NCBI GenBank assembly: GCA_037576195.1
Contig: CM075104.1
Span: forward strand, 17,624,211-17,688,210
Length of the DNA stretch: 64,000 nucleotides
Reading direction: 5' to 3'
Source: Phytoseiulus persimilis
Lineage: Eukaryota; Arthropoda; Arachnida; Mesostigmata; Phytoseiidae
The position numbers and the translations under genes were made by a program. The number at the start of each line of letters is the position of its first letter. Positions within the stretch are counted from its first letter, which is position 1. Under the pieces are notes generated by a model. It had not been told where the DNA came from, did not search any database, and worked only from the letters and a program-made list of their open reading frames with translations. Below, piece after piece: positions 1-36,101 of this stretch.

Positions 1-293
1 CAAGATCTACTTCGACTCGAATCCGGCTAGAATTAGATCTATTCGAACCTGCGACTGTTCATCAATGTCCTTGGTTTTCTGCAGCAATACTCATGGCCGC
101 AGTGTTCGGATCGACCGCCGATCCCATTTTGCTACCCGCTCTAGACGACAGCCAAGCATCCAGAACGCCCTCATGTCATCCGGCGGAATCTACAACGGGC
201 CTTCTGTATCTAAGAATATGTCCAGGGAAGTTGACGGGCGACGCGATAAGGTGATGTCAGGAAGTCGATCGCAGACCATCGGCTTACTGAAGC
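1..293. other. No gene seen
   Basis: I see only short unconvincing open frames and no family motif here. The stretch ends where the 45-bp tandem array begins. Confidence 0.4.
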
Positions 294-497
294 GATTCCG
301 GGATGGATCTGACCACACTTCTCCAAACCTGGAGGTATGATTCCGGGACCAATCTGACCGCACTATTCAAAACTTAGAGGGGTGATTCCGAGACCAATCT
401 GACACCACTTTTCGACGTCTGGAGGGGTGATACCATAAGAAGTATGGTCAGATTGGTCCCGGAATCAGCCCTCGACACTTCGAAAAGTATGGTCAGG
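294..497. repeat. 45-bp tandem repeat with an inverted arm
   Basis: Three head-to-tail copies of a 45-bp unit begin near 294, 339 and 384. Each opens with GATTCCGGGACCAATCTGAC or a close variant and ends with a GGAGGGGT-like tail. A fourth, truncated copy runs into TACCATAAGAAGTATGGT, after which about one and a half copies follow in inverted orientation up to 497. The layout predicts a hairpin at the junction. The same motif recurs with 44-45 bp spacing at about 61637-61760. It may be a satellite family or the terminal part of a DNA transposon. Confidence 0.7.
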
Positions 498-2144
498 GTA
501 ACGTCATTCTCGAGGGAAAGGTAGAAAATATTGGTTGAGTTGAACTCCCGCAGTTGAACCGGCGCGCGAATCGCCAAGCTTCACAGCATGAGTATTCAGT
601 GGTGAGAGAGAGTGATTTGAATTCGAGTAAGTGGGATTCGAATAACTGGTACCCGACCGGACTGCAGTGATACGGCGGACCGTGCCAGCCTCCAGAACGA
701 AGGCCCGACGGCTGTCGGAAGGAATCATCGTGAGGCCGTCAGATCGCCTGCCAGTATCGACTGTTGCCTTGAGAAGGATGGGCGGAGCAGGAAAAAGTCT
801 TGGTTGGCTTCAACCAAAGATAAAGCGCTCACAAGGCCCAGACTCGGTCGGTTAGCACGCCGAGGGACTCCGACAGGGCTTCGGGCCGTGAGGAAGCGCC
901 GAAGAGGTTGAAGGAGGCTGCCGTAACGGAAGTGCAGCCAGGTAGGAGCTCCGTTAGTTCCATAGGGAGCGCTCGTCCGTTCAATGCGATCTTCGCGGAG
1001 GTCAGATCGAAGGTCCCTCAAAGGACAAGGATCATGGGAGAGAACAGAAACGGAAGACCACTCAATCATTCCTGATGAGCAGTTCGAGGAACTGTCCTCG
1101 GATGTTCTCAATTTCGATGCCAGTCGTACACCATTTTCACTCAAGGTGCAATCCAGGGCTCTTCCCACGCCTCAAGAGAGGTAATAATTCCGAGTGTGGA
1201 TTATTTTGTGCATACGGATGCGGGAACATGATGTCATTATTCTGCCTGTAGCTTATTTGCGAGAGAATCTGTTCCTAGAATTCGTGGAGCTTAAGCTGAA
1301 CATGGCTGACCCAAAGAAGCTCCATGGAAAACAAAACGAAGAAGCGAGAGTTTCGACGTCGATGACTCCCCAGCAGTACTCGGTTCACTTTGGTAGAAGC
1401 GTTCTGCACTTCTTGGGCAGTCGTTTATTCTGCAATCTATTGGCGAGTAGCTCATTCGGACTTTGTTGGAGTGTTCCATAGGACAGACCGGAACAGCTTG
1501 TTCCCCCTCCAGTGGTTATCCTGATTGAGCTTCGTGATTTCTCGTTTCCTCACGGTTCTCCGTCTGACAACTCGTGGAGCTCACTGAGCCGTGATTTTTC
1601 ATAAAGCTGATTGTGGTTCCTTAGCCGAGATTCCGAGTTCAACTCTCAGCACCACTGTTGAGTTCCGAAAGCTCAACATAAAAGAGAGCCCCTAAACGCG
1701 AGAACTCTAGTCTTTTTGTTCAGGACCAATCGGATTCTATTCAGCAGTCTGATGAAGTAGCCCGGCCTGGAGACTGGAAAGGCCTCTCTGGCCCACAACG
1801 ACGTGTTCATGGCTTAGACAGGCGCGGACAGGCCGCGAAAAGACCGGGCTTCAGCATACGATGGGAATTACGGAAGTCCACGGCGGAGTTATCCGACGTG
1901 GAAGAGCCACAGTTTCTCGAAATATCCAAGAATCGATTTTTCTCGAGCAGTATGCTCGCGATGGTTTTTTTTTCGTATCTATGGACTCTGAGGAAAATCC
2001 CCTCGGAGACCCAGGATCAGACCGAGGTCCTTTCCCGAGGACCTCATATGTCTGCAGAAAAGGTCGGGAACTAGGGTAGGAACCCTTCTATTACTCTCGA
2101 GCACTCCTCAGCTCACCCATCTGTGGCCGTCCCTTTCTTTCTTG
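498..2144. other. Intergenic, no supported gene
   Basis: Open frames here overlap on both strands and none shows a recognisable domain or consistent splice structure. I see nothing that supports a gene. Confidence 0.4.
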
Positions 2145-3258
2145 TCATTTTTCTGCCAGTGGTCCGACTGATATTTCACATTTTCCCATTCCACTTTTTG
2201 GAGCGTTCTCGCTTTTGGTACTCCACCGTGGCTTTTGAACGGGAGTTTCCCTACTAGCTACTTTCTCGATCGGGTGCAGGGAGGACGGGAAATCGCCGCG
2301 TCCGGTAAGGACCTGAGAGAGGTAGTAGTCTAGGTCCCCGAAGGCCCTCTCATACCACTCCCTCGGGCTCGGGATCCACCGGTAGGTCCATCTCCCCTTC
2401 GACGACTCGTCCCATCTATTCTGCCAGGCGTCGATGGTCTCCTCCCTGATTTTTTCGTCCGTGGGGCGGTCCTCATCCTCCTCTACCTCGGAGACGTATG
2501 GGCGCAGGTCCATCTCGATCTCTTGCCATAGTGCTGCCCTTTCCATGGCAATGAGAGCTCGGGGTGGAGTCCTGACAAGGACCATGGGCGCCTCGGTTGA
2601 CACAGCTCTGTAGCATCGGGAAATGCGGATCGCCATCGTTCTCTGGGCTGTCTGCAAGAGGGATTTATTTCTGACTGTTCCGAGAGCAGATTCTGCCCAG
2701 ACGGGCGATGCGTAGAGGGCGATGGACTGCGCCACGCATGCCAGCACACTCCTTTGCGTCACTGATGCTCCATGAGTTCCGGCGAGGACTCTCGAGATGT
2801 CCGTTGCGGCTCTCGAGGCTCTTTCCGTGACCTCTCGGCGAGGTTTGTTCCCCCTGAGTTATTGTCCAATGTGAACTCTGAGATACTTGGCTGAGGAGCC
2901 AATGGTCACCAGCGGGCGATTGTTTCGAGTCGGTTGCGATCTTCTCAAGTTCTCTCAGCGAACGGGCCGTGAATATGAGAGCGAGGTCGTCCGCATAAGC
3001 GATGGTGCTAGCGCCTGTCGGGAGTTTTTCCCTGAGAACGTTATCATAGCCAACATTCCAGACCGTGGGGCCAAGGATTGACCCTCGAGGAACTCCTGGC
3101 GTCATACGGTGTCTGTTTCCCTCCTCGTCTGAGATCCATCTGTGATGAAGATAGGAGCCGATGATTCTCCTCAGGTGGTGCGAGATTTCCCTTTCCTCCA
3201 GTGCTCGGAGAACCACTTCCCACTCGATCGAGTTGAAAGCATTTTTGATGCTGGCGAT
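2145..3258 (-). pseudogene. Decayed non-LTR retrotransposon (R1-like reverse transcriptase, C-terminal part)
   Basis: Two overlapping minus-strand frames carry the second half of a non-LTR reverse transcriptase. The upstream frame (about 3247-2860) shows AFNSIEWE, then GVPRGSILGP and the catalytic motif IAYADDLALIF. The second frame (about 2762-2145) carries the thumb and C-terminal part, with LYASPVWAE, YRAVSTEAP and WQNRWDESSKGRWTYR. These fit the R1/jockey group of LINEs, and the R1 side is more likely. At least one frameshift lies between the frames near 2.75-2.87 kb. The element is cut off at about 3258, with no upstream domain or endonuclease in view. It is therefore a dead 5'-truncated copy. 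It lies just beyond the 3' end of scribble on the same strand. Confidence 0.85.
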
Positions 3259-3712
3259 GCTGTAACGTCACAATAACACCACTCCTCACTGGGACGAATA
3301 AAAGGCCACTGCGTAATTTTCGTGGTAGCGTACTCGTGATTGCGGCGCTGCTCATCCGCGATGCGTTTCTTGCAAACCGCAAATGATGTTGCAAATTCCC
3401 CTCTCCTATCCGAAGTTATCTCTCGCTGGTGGACCGCGAGACCGGCATACCTGAAAGCCCATCCCATTGTCGCGTCGTGGTTTCAATCAGAGCATGGACA
3501 GGAAGGATGGTGAGCATGCCGCAAGACTCGGGCTCAGAAATCATCGTCTGCTCATCGGGCTCCGCTCCAGGAGTTATCGTCATCCCTTCCCCTTCCACCC
3601 CCGATGAATTTGATCGACTCATGTAACTCACAGACCTGATGAGGTGCTCCCGCTCGAGTCCCACGGGAAATATGCAGGAAGTGAGTGTTCAAAACTTCAA
3701 ATCATTCTATTT
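3259..3712. other. Spacer between the LINE fragment and the scribble 3' end
   Basis: No protein similarity is recognised here. It separates the LINE breakpoint from the inferred scribble polyadenylation site. Confidence 0.4.
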
Positions 3713-3718
3713 TTTATT
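3713..3718 (-). terminator. Candidate polyadenylation signal of scribble
   Basis: AATAAA on the minus strand, about 370 bp downstream of the inferred scribble stop codon at 4090. It is the first perfect signal I noticed downstream of that stop. Confidence 0.45.
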
Positions 3719-4089
3719 CTAGTCGGCCACCGAGCTCCTCGTTGATCGGGCGATAGATTATGAGGGCTTGGATAAAATTTGAGGGACGCGTCTTACAGGG
3801 GCAGTGTCTTTTGAAAAAATTGACCGACGCGGGATGGACAATGTGTGATGCATACCCCAGAGATTACATTTACCGTTAAGTTTCCTTTTCTGAATAATAC
3901 AATGCAGATGCCTAATCGGCAAACTCGGGGTTATGATTGGATGGAAAAATACAAAGCTCATGAGTTATAAACATTGCATTTTCGATTACCTATCTAGATT
4001 ATTGCTTGAAATTGTTGTTGATGCAAGGTAAACAGTTCTATTCCAGGATTTCGACGGCGTTATCTCATCCCTTCCAGAGAACACGCGAG

Positions 4090-29639
<25,550 letters not shown>

Positions 29640-31440
29640 TTCGTCTGTGCTCTCGTGTCTTCTTTTTCGCCGTCAACTCTGTTGTCCTGCCTTGGCAGTA
29701 TCTCAAGAATCCAGTAGACCGGCTGAGCTTCAGACCAGCGCGACGGCAACAACAAATCACAATAACAACAAAGATAACATTAACAACACCAGCCACGAGC
29801 ACTCAAACTTCAGCACCGCTCGATGGATTCCTCCACACTGAAAGTCCGTTCTAATCCGATCCCAGTACGGAGCACCGCGGCGACAACGACGACAACTACC
29901 GATGCTGCTGCTGTCGTTGTTGATCTTGTTGCCGTTGTTGCAGTTGTAGTTGCCGCCGTCGTTGTTGAAGTATTTCTTGCTGTCGCGGTCCTCAGCTCCA
30001 CGTTAGAGGAACTGTTTCGACGGCAGCTGGAGAGTCTTCCTTCTCGTTGTCGTTGTTGCCCTGCTGGCGGCAGTCTATGCCGATTTGACAGGTAGTTCTT
30101 CTGGCTTGAAAGCCGGCTGGCTAGCTCACTCGCTCGCTAGCTTTGTGGACAGACGACCGCTAGCTGTTGCTTCTGCTGCTTTTGCTCTGACGGTTCCTTG
30201 TGCACCAGCAGCAGCAAGTCATGACTTGAAGTCGAGCCGCTACTCTTTCTTCCGATCTCTCTTTTGGTCTGTGGACACTCTTGGCCTGTCAGTCTGTTGA
30301 TCGGTTGCTTGGTTGGTCGACCACTCGATCGGTCCGTCCGACCGTCCGTCAGTGAATCGATCCTCCGTACTCTGGATTCAGAACTGCACTCGGGGTCCAC
30401 TGTCCCATGAACGGTGCACGGCAGCGATCGTCAGTCGTCAGAGTGTGCACGCTGCTCTGCCGCCACCGCTGCACAAACGTCAGCAGTCCCAGGCGGCGAA
30501 CGATGCACCGTCACTCAGTGAGCTGGTCAAGCAAGCAGCGGCAACATCAACAACAACAACAGAAAACAAAAATAATAATAATACTACAAGGTAACAACAC
30601 TCTCACACACACACACTCGCACGAGTAGTCTCTAGTATGATGATGAGCTGTGAGCGCTCTGTCGCGGGTGCTGCCGCTGGCTTCTCATGCAGACACACCA
30701 CACACCAGCTCGCCCAGCACACCAGACCAGCAGCGAGCAAGACGGCAAGCAATAACACCTTATAGACGGACGCACAGACGGACCCACAGACAGCACAGCA
30801 CCACCTCTGCTGCTGCTCTGAGCTGCTGCTGGCTAGCTGCCTGGCTGGCGCTTGCTTAGTCGACGTCGTCGTCGGCAGCAGCAGCAGCGGCGGCGGCTGT
30901 TTGGGATCACACTCACTCGCTGGTTGTTCTGCTTCTGCTCTCCTCCTCGCCAGTTCTTCCGCCGAGACTCCGGTCGACGCTGGTTGGTTGGCGGGGAAGC
31001 TCGCCTGCTGCTGATGTACTCTCCCGTGTTGTGGTGGTCACGGATATGTATTCGTGTCCAAGCGCGGGTAAAGAGCACCAGCTCTCTAGTTTCATGTTGT
31101 TGTGGCCGCAAACGGGGCAACGCCACAGCGCCCAAAATAAATGGCTGAGAATTCGTCTGGCTCGATCGTCGGAAAGGGAATGTGACCGTGGCGCTTGTTT
31201 TCGAAATTTCCTTGGAGTTGTCTTGAAGTTGAACGCTATCCTTCCCGTGGAGAAACCAAACCACACGGGCATTATAATACTTTCGACATTGATCGAGAGC
31301 AGAACTTGATCGGAGGGGTTTTGGATGCGGAATATTCTTTCGGAGTGCTACCCAACGCGGCCTACGGGTGCGGTCCGACTATGACGTTTATCAGACGGCA
31401 GGTTTAGGCGGTCTCCTGGATATCGAAAGCTCATTACCGC
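29640..31440 (-). promoter_or_regulatory. Region upstream of scribble: triplet-rich 5' flank
   Basis: About 1.8 kb upstream of the scribble start is dense in CAG/CTG, GTT/AAC and short tandem runs, such as GTTGTTG blocks at about 29900-30060 and CAACAACAAC near 30550. It probably holds the scribble promoter and 5' UTR exons. I could not place a TATA box or a transcription start. Confidence 0.35.
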
Positions 31441-32546
31441 ATGGGTGACACGTGCCGTTCATGCTCTTCCCGGACACCTGTGCGCCGACAGATTATTGAT
31501 CTCATGGAGTAACTCGTCTTGGAATCAGCAATTTGCATTTTCGTTGCTCTTGCTGTCTCGTGCTGCGTTTTTCGAGCTTGATATTCTGTCGAACCATCGA
31601 GCGCGCCTCGGAAGCCCTGACATTGTTCTACAGGAAAGCATCCCGGTTTCGCCACAGCTATTCTGTGCTCACTGCATTTTATACACTTGCTTCGAAAGGT
31701 ACACTGGCCGGATCGTATCGGCAGCTTCCGAGTGTAGTGTTCCCCAATCACTGATCCGCTGCGACTGCATCTAGGTGACAAAGAAACCCATCCAATTGTT
31801 GTAGAACTGTTGACCACACTCAAAACCCTCTTTCGAAGGAGGATTGATTTTCCTGAGCGGCGGAACGGATGAACTTTTTCTTTCCAAGAAGGTGACGATT
31901 GAGAACTCCGAACTCCGCGCTCCATAAATGGGACAGGGGACAGGTCGCAGGTCCCGCTGATCTTATTGCCAGTCCTGGACTGCCAAATAGTTCGCGATAC
32001 ATCCAAGTCTCGGAGTTTCGCCTATCCGATAGACACACGAATAGGACATACGTAAACCGCTCGTATTCTTCGTCACCTACCGCACGTTCGGCTCGGGAAG
32101 AAACTTCGAGCGGGAATTCGATCATTCAGAAATTACCAATCACTTGTACGATCGTGCGGAATCGGACTGCCTCCTCTTATCATGATTTTCGGCGAAACTT
32201 AAGATTTCATGTACGTGTCCCACATTTTTCTACAAGCCCGGGATAATGCGATGTGTGGACGATAATGTTAGTTCGTCAGAGCTTGCTTCACAAAAGCCAT
32301 AGTTTTTCCCAAGCTCTGAAACCTTACAGGGTTGGGTGCTGAAACCACCCATTGTATTCAATCAGTCAGCCCATACGAGTCGGCCCGGCCGGATCGACCA
32401 TGAATCTGAAGACCTCCAAATACATTCGTGCTGACACCGAGTGAAAACTGAGTATCAAGCCATATCAGCTTTTATGGCACTGGGAGAATCTACTTTCGGA
32501 ACACCACAAGAGCGTTCCCAGCTTTTTTTCTCGAACCTGTTCCTTC
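31441..32546. other. Intergenic, no supported gene
   Basis: A 190-codon minus-strand open frame (31434-32006) has a random-looking composition and no recognisable motif. I do not call a gene. Confidence 0.35.
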
Positions 32547-32556
32547 TCAAGGTACT
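32520..32556 (+). promoter_or_regulatory. Possible RpL13 5' leader with a pyrimidine-tract start
   Basis: CTTTTTTTCTCG begins near 32523. It is followed about 30 bp on by TCTCAAG|GTACTAAAGG, a usable donor. CTGTTTTCCAG ends 6 bp before the RpL13 ATG and could be the matching acceptor. Ribosomal-protein mRNAs usually begin with a C followed by pyrimidines. This is a positional guess. Confidence 0.25.
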
Positions 32557-32646
32557 AAAGGATGAGTCGCGCTGACGGTCGGAAAGTCTTGGATCACGAT
32601 CATGAGCAAGGTCGATGGGCAGCCGTATCTGGCATCACGCGTCTTC

Positions 32647-32910
32647 TCAAGATTCGAATTCTCGCGCCGCGAAACCGAAACCAGCGGACGGCTTCCCTGT
32701 GTTAGTCTTTTCAGCAGCCTTTTTAGCTCGTGCTGCTCGGGCCGCTTCAATTGTGAGTGAACTTTCGCGGAATAAATGAGTATTCATCAATCGAATGCAC
32801 GTCTCCAGACTCGACCTGAACCGCTCTATCTGATTGAGCAAGATCTGCGCCGAGTTACCCCAAGATCTTTGCTTGCCATCCGGCACGGTGATTACCACGT
32901 GGAATACATC
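32647..32910 (-). CDS. Unidentified C-terminal coding exon
   Basis: I do not recognise the protein. After CGACTAG, a minus-strand frame opens with DVFHVVITVPDGKQRSWGNS and continues with a helical stretch (LLNQIERFRSSLETCIRLMN) and an Ala/Lys-rich tail (EAARAARAKKAAEK) to a TGA, 87 residues in all. Just upstream, 33019-33075 in a compatible phase reads VFDDTTEIVVNDVLLDPFT, with a possible GTGTAA donor and a 108-bp intron. That upstream piece has an in-frame TGA two codons before its V and no visible ATG. It could be a pseudogene fragment, or the 3' end of a gene divergent from RpL13. Confidence 0.4.
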   Translation of the reverse strand, partial: DVFHVVITVPDGKQRSWGNSAQILLNQIERFRSSLETCIRLMNTHLFRESSLTIEAARAARAKKAAEKTNTGKPSAGFGFAAREFES

Positions 32911-33133
32911 CTAGTCGGCATTCGCACTGGTTCCAATTCGGTCCCTCAGTGGTTGTCGTTGATTCCGTCGAAAGCTCAGAGCACGCTACAGTAGCGGCGA
33001 TTCACGTAGGGGTTACACGGTGAAGGGGTCTAACAGCACGTCGTTCACCACGATCTCCGTGGTGTCGTCGAACACCCGTCACATGTTTCTGAGATTCGTG
33101 TTGGCGCTCAGGATCCCTGTTTTCCAGTGAAAA

Positions 33134-33963
33134 ATGGCCAGGGGAGGCAAAGTCATCCATGACAACCACTTCAGGAAGCACTGGCAACGTCGGGTCAAGA
33201 CATGGTTCGATCAACACCAGAGGCACAAGAGGAGGTCGATCAAGCGTGCCAATAAAGCCCGCAGAATCGCTCCGAGGCCGACGGTAAGCGTGAATGAAAT
33301 CCTGAATCCCTACTGGACCGAGACGATACTCGAAGCTCCCTGCACGAGGAGTTCTGAGTGCTGTGTGTGTCCTTTGCGTTCATTCCGTCTTCATGCTCTG
33401 CAAGCGGGATCATAGAGCAATGATCGCACGGAGCTGGGGCTATTCATTTTCCTTAGTCATCCCAAGTTTCCTTGCCCTTGCAGAACTTGTTGCGTCCTAT
33501 CGTCACCTGCCCAACGCAGAAGTACAACACCAAGCGCCGTCTCGGACGCGGATTCTCCTTGGAAGAGCTGAAGGGCGCCAGCATCACCCCCGGTGTTGCT
33601 CGCACCATCGGTATTGCCGTTGACATTCGGCGTACCAACAAATCCGTTGAGGCTCTGCAAAGGAATGTTGCTCGTCTGAAGAACTACCGATCCAAGTTGA
33701 TCCTGTTCCCCAAGAAGGCCGGCAAGCCTCAGAAGGGAGACTCAACGGCCGAGGAGATCAAGTTGGCTCAACAACTCCAGGGTGTTGTGTTGCCCATCAA
33801 GCGGGCCGTCATCTCGACCGAGGCTCCTCGCGTGCCGACCAAGGAGGAGAAAGAGTTCCGTGCATTCAACTCCCTTCGTTTCGCCCGTCATGCCAAGCGA
33901 GTAGCCGGACCCCGCGCCAAGAAGGCCAAGGAGGAAGCCGAAGCCCTCGAGGCGAAGAAGTAA
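33134..33963 (+). CDS. RpL13: 60S ribosomal protein L13 (eL13)
   Basis: This is a structural protein of the large ribosomal subunit. There are two exons, 33134-33283 and 33484-33963, joined in phase 0 ([21 protein letters not shown]) by a 200-bp intron with donor GTAAGC and acceptor TTGCCCTTGCAG. The product is 209 residues, the usual eL13 length. It shows [14 protein letters not shown] near the N-terminus, [27 protein letters not shown] and [15 protein letters not shown] in order, and a Lys/Ala-rich C-terminus. The start ATG follows TTTCCAGTGAAAA. AATAAA lies 8 bp after the stop. The codons look strongly biased, as expected for a highly expressed gene. I looked for an intronic snoRNA and found no convincing C and D boxes. 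Confidence 0.97.
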
Positions 33964-33970
33964 ATGTTTC

Positions 33971-33976
33971 AATAAA
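33971..33976 (+). terminator. RpL13 polyadenylation signal
   Basis: AATAAA, 8 bp after the RpL13 stop codon, giving a very short 3' UTR. Confidence 0.8.
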
Positions 33977-34799
33977 TCCGAAGTTTATTGAACGAATCTC
34001 CCAGTTCTCTCCCTTATAGAGGTAGCGATGCTCAAGTTCATGATGGAAATCATCATTGAGAACTGCCTGCGCGGCTGATACTACTGTCACCCTCCCGGTC
34101 ATTCGCCGAATAACTGTCCGAGACCCGGTGCTCTCCCAGCAGTGCATCGAATCACAGGATTTTTCTAGGGTTTCTACGAGAAATGATTTATGTCGAACGA
34201 GACCTGTGCGGAATGCCTGATCCAAGCGTGTTCCTTCAGGACCCGGATCCTCTGAGGGCTCGATGCCGTTCTTCGAATCGTGGTTGACTCAAATCAGTCA
34301 GCTGGCGGCGATAGCTCATCGAATTCGCGATTCTCAACCAAGGGAAGCCGGCAAGCCCAGCCAGCCAGCAAGATGTGCTACGTGCCCCATCATCCTAGAT
34401 AGGGGCTGGCGAGGCTATAGCCGCCCTCCCCCCTACCCCCGGGGACTCAAGCTCATACTATTTAAATCGACGCGTCAAACCAGATTATCGATCCACCACT
34501 CATCAAGCGCTTGGAGAGAATATTGGCATTCGGGTAGCTTCGATCCGGCTCCGGAGAACTTGCTGAATACCACGCGTGTGAATGAATTATTGGGTATTCG
34601 GACCTCCACCGCTGGCTTCAAGCTAACGGGTCAATCCCATGAACATCCTTCAGGCTCCCATGCGATGTAATACGTCCCAGTTGATATTGTTTCAATTCAA
34701 CAATGGACGAGAAAGAATGCAAGTCAAATGTTCTGCATCGAGGGCTACTCTGTGACTCTAGCCGTGTAAGCGTTCCGTCAGAGAAGGAAACGAAGAATT
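33977..34799. other. Intergenic, no supported gene
   Basis: Nothing recognised between the RpL13 end and the first poly-G repeat copy. Confidence 0.4.
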
Positions 34800-34803
34800 T
34801 CAG

Positions 34804-35003
34804 CCCCCCCCCCCCCCCCCCTCCCCACTCCCGGGGAAAATCCTGCCTACGCTCCTGCTTGAATGGATGAAGATATCCGCGAAGATTCAGTCCCATCAGG
34901 AACATTGTCTGAGGTTCGAAAACTGGGTTGATTGTGTCATGAAAAACTCGCGACATCATCATCACATCCTCCCCCCCCCCAAGAACACCTGGGTACGCCA
35001 CTG
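34804..35003 (-). repeat. Poly-G interspersed repeat, copy 1
   Basis: On the minus strand it reads CCAGTGGCGTACCCAGG, a G-run, AGGATGTGATGATGATG, TTTTTCATGACACAATCAAC and then a second run of about 19 G (34805-34823 as C on plus). The GTGGCGTACCCAG start followed by G-runs typifies a common arthropod dispersed repeat. A second copy in the opposite orientation lies 0.85 kb away. Confidence 0.7.
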
Positions 35004-35844
35004 GTGTTGTCGCAGGTATCTCCTTGGGGATGAGGCGATATGATGCAGGCGTGATCTTCGATTTGGAGCGAACCCAGATATGATCTGTAAAGAAGGGACG
35101 GTCATTTAAAAAAAGCAATCAGAGAGTGACTCTTGGGTTCCACCGCGACTCCAGCTTGATTCCGAAGCGATCCACGCTCAGGGACTTATTTCACAAATGC
35201 ATGATGTCGATGACGGTCGATGTGCGCCATACTCATCTCAACATGAGACTCAGCCCGACAGAACCCCTAACTAGGGGGAGCTAGTTGTCCGACTCACCGG
35301 TCGCCTCCGACCGCTGAACTAATGACTCATAAACTTACGGGTAAAGTTCGCTTTGATGTATCATTCTTCGACTTCCATAGGATCCTTCCGAACTCAACGG
35401 ATCCCTCCATTCGTTTGAGACGCGAATGAGCCGAGGATTCCGGAATCGACTTGCATGTATCTCAAACCATCCGATGATTGAACCAATATGTCAGCATATC
35501 TCATGAATGGTTGACAATTTCATCTCAAGGTCTCAATGATCCAAGGTTTTGCTCGAGAGAGTACACATCATGCGTTTATGCTAGTGGCGAGGAGGCATCT
35601 AGCGACACCGTAACCGTAACCGGCCGCGGCTACACGGGTCGTTTCCCCTTCCGCGAAGCACTCTGATTGTGATCGAGACTCGTCGACCTCAACCCTATCT
35701 GACGTGCGGGAACAGGGGCCTTATCCAGAACTTCTACCTCCACCAAGAACGGCCCTTAAAATGCTTCCAGGCACAATACATCTTGGTATGGTGTTTGAGA
35801 TACCTTTCGCCCAAAATTCTTGCGGATGTCGTCACTTCCCACCA
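35004..35844. other. Intergenic between two poly-G repeat copies
   Basis: No gene recognised. The stretch may be internal sequence of a larger element bounded by the two opposed repeat copies. Confidence 0.3.
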
Positions 35845-36101
35845 GAGGTGTACCCAGCTTTTATTTTAGGGGTGGGGGCAAGGATGTGATGATGACGACG
35901 ATGACGATGATGCTGATCGTCGTTGCGAGGTTTTCGTGACGCAATCAACATGGCCTTCAAGCCTGTGAAGGATTCGCTGATAACACTGAATCTCTGCGGA
36001 ACATTTCGTTCATCAAAGTAGATTTTAATCCACCTCTCATAGTATTTTCTATGAGTTTTGGAGAGGGGGTATGACCCCCTCACGCCCTTGGTATGCCACT
36101 G
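35845..36101 (+). repeat. Poly-G interspersed repeat, copy 2 (opposite orientation)
   Basis: AGAGGTGTACCCAGC, a degenerate G-rich segment, AGGATGTGATGATGACG and GTTTTCGTGACGCAATCAAC match copy 1 in order. It ends near GGGGGTATGACCCCCTCACG and TGGTATGCCACTG. The G-runs are more decayed than in copy 1. Confidence 0.65.

Noticed and set aside
31434..32006. 190-codon minus-strand frame upstream of scribble
   Set aside because: Composition looks random (Arg, Ser, Cys-rich), with no domain, splice partner or promoter.
33284..33483. Possible snoRNA in the RpL13 intron
   Set aside because: No C box (RTGATGA) and D box (CTGA) pair flanked by a terminal stem, and no H/ACA layout.
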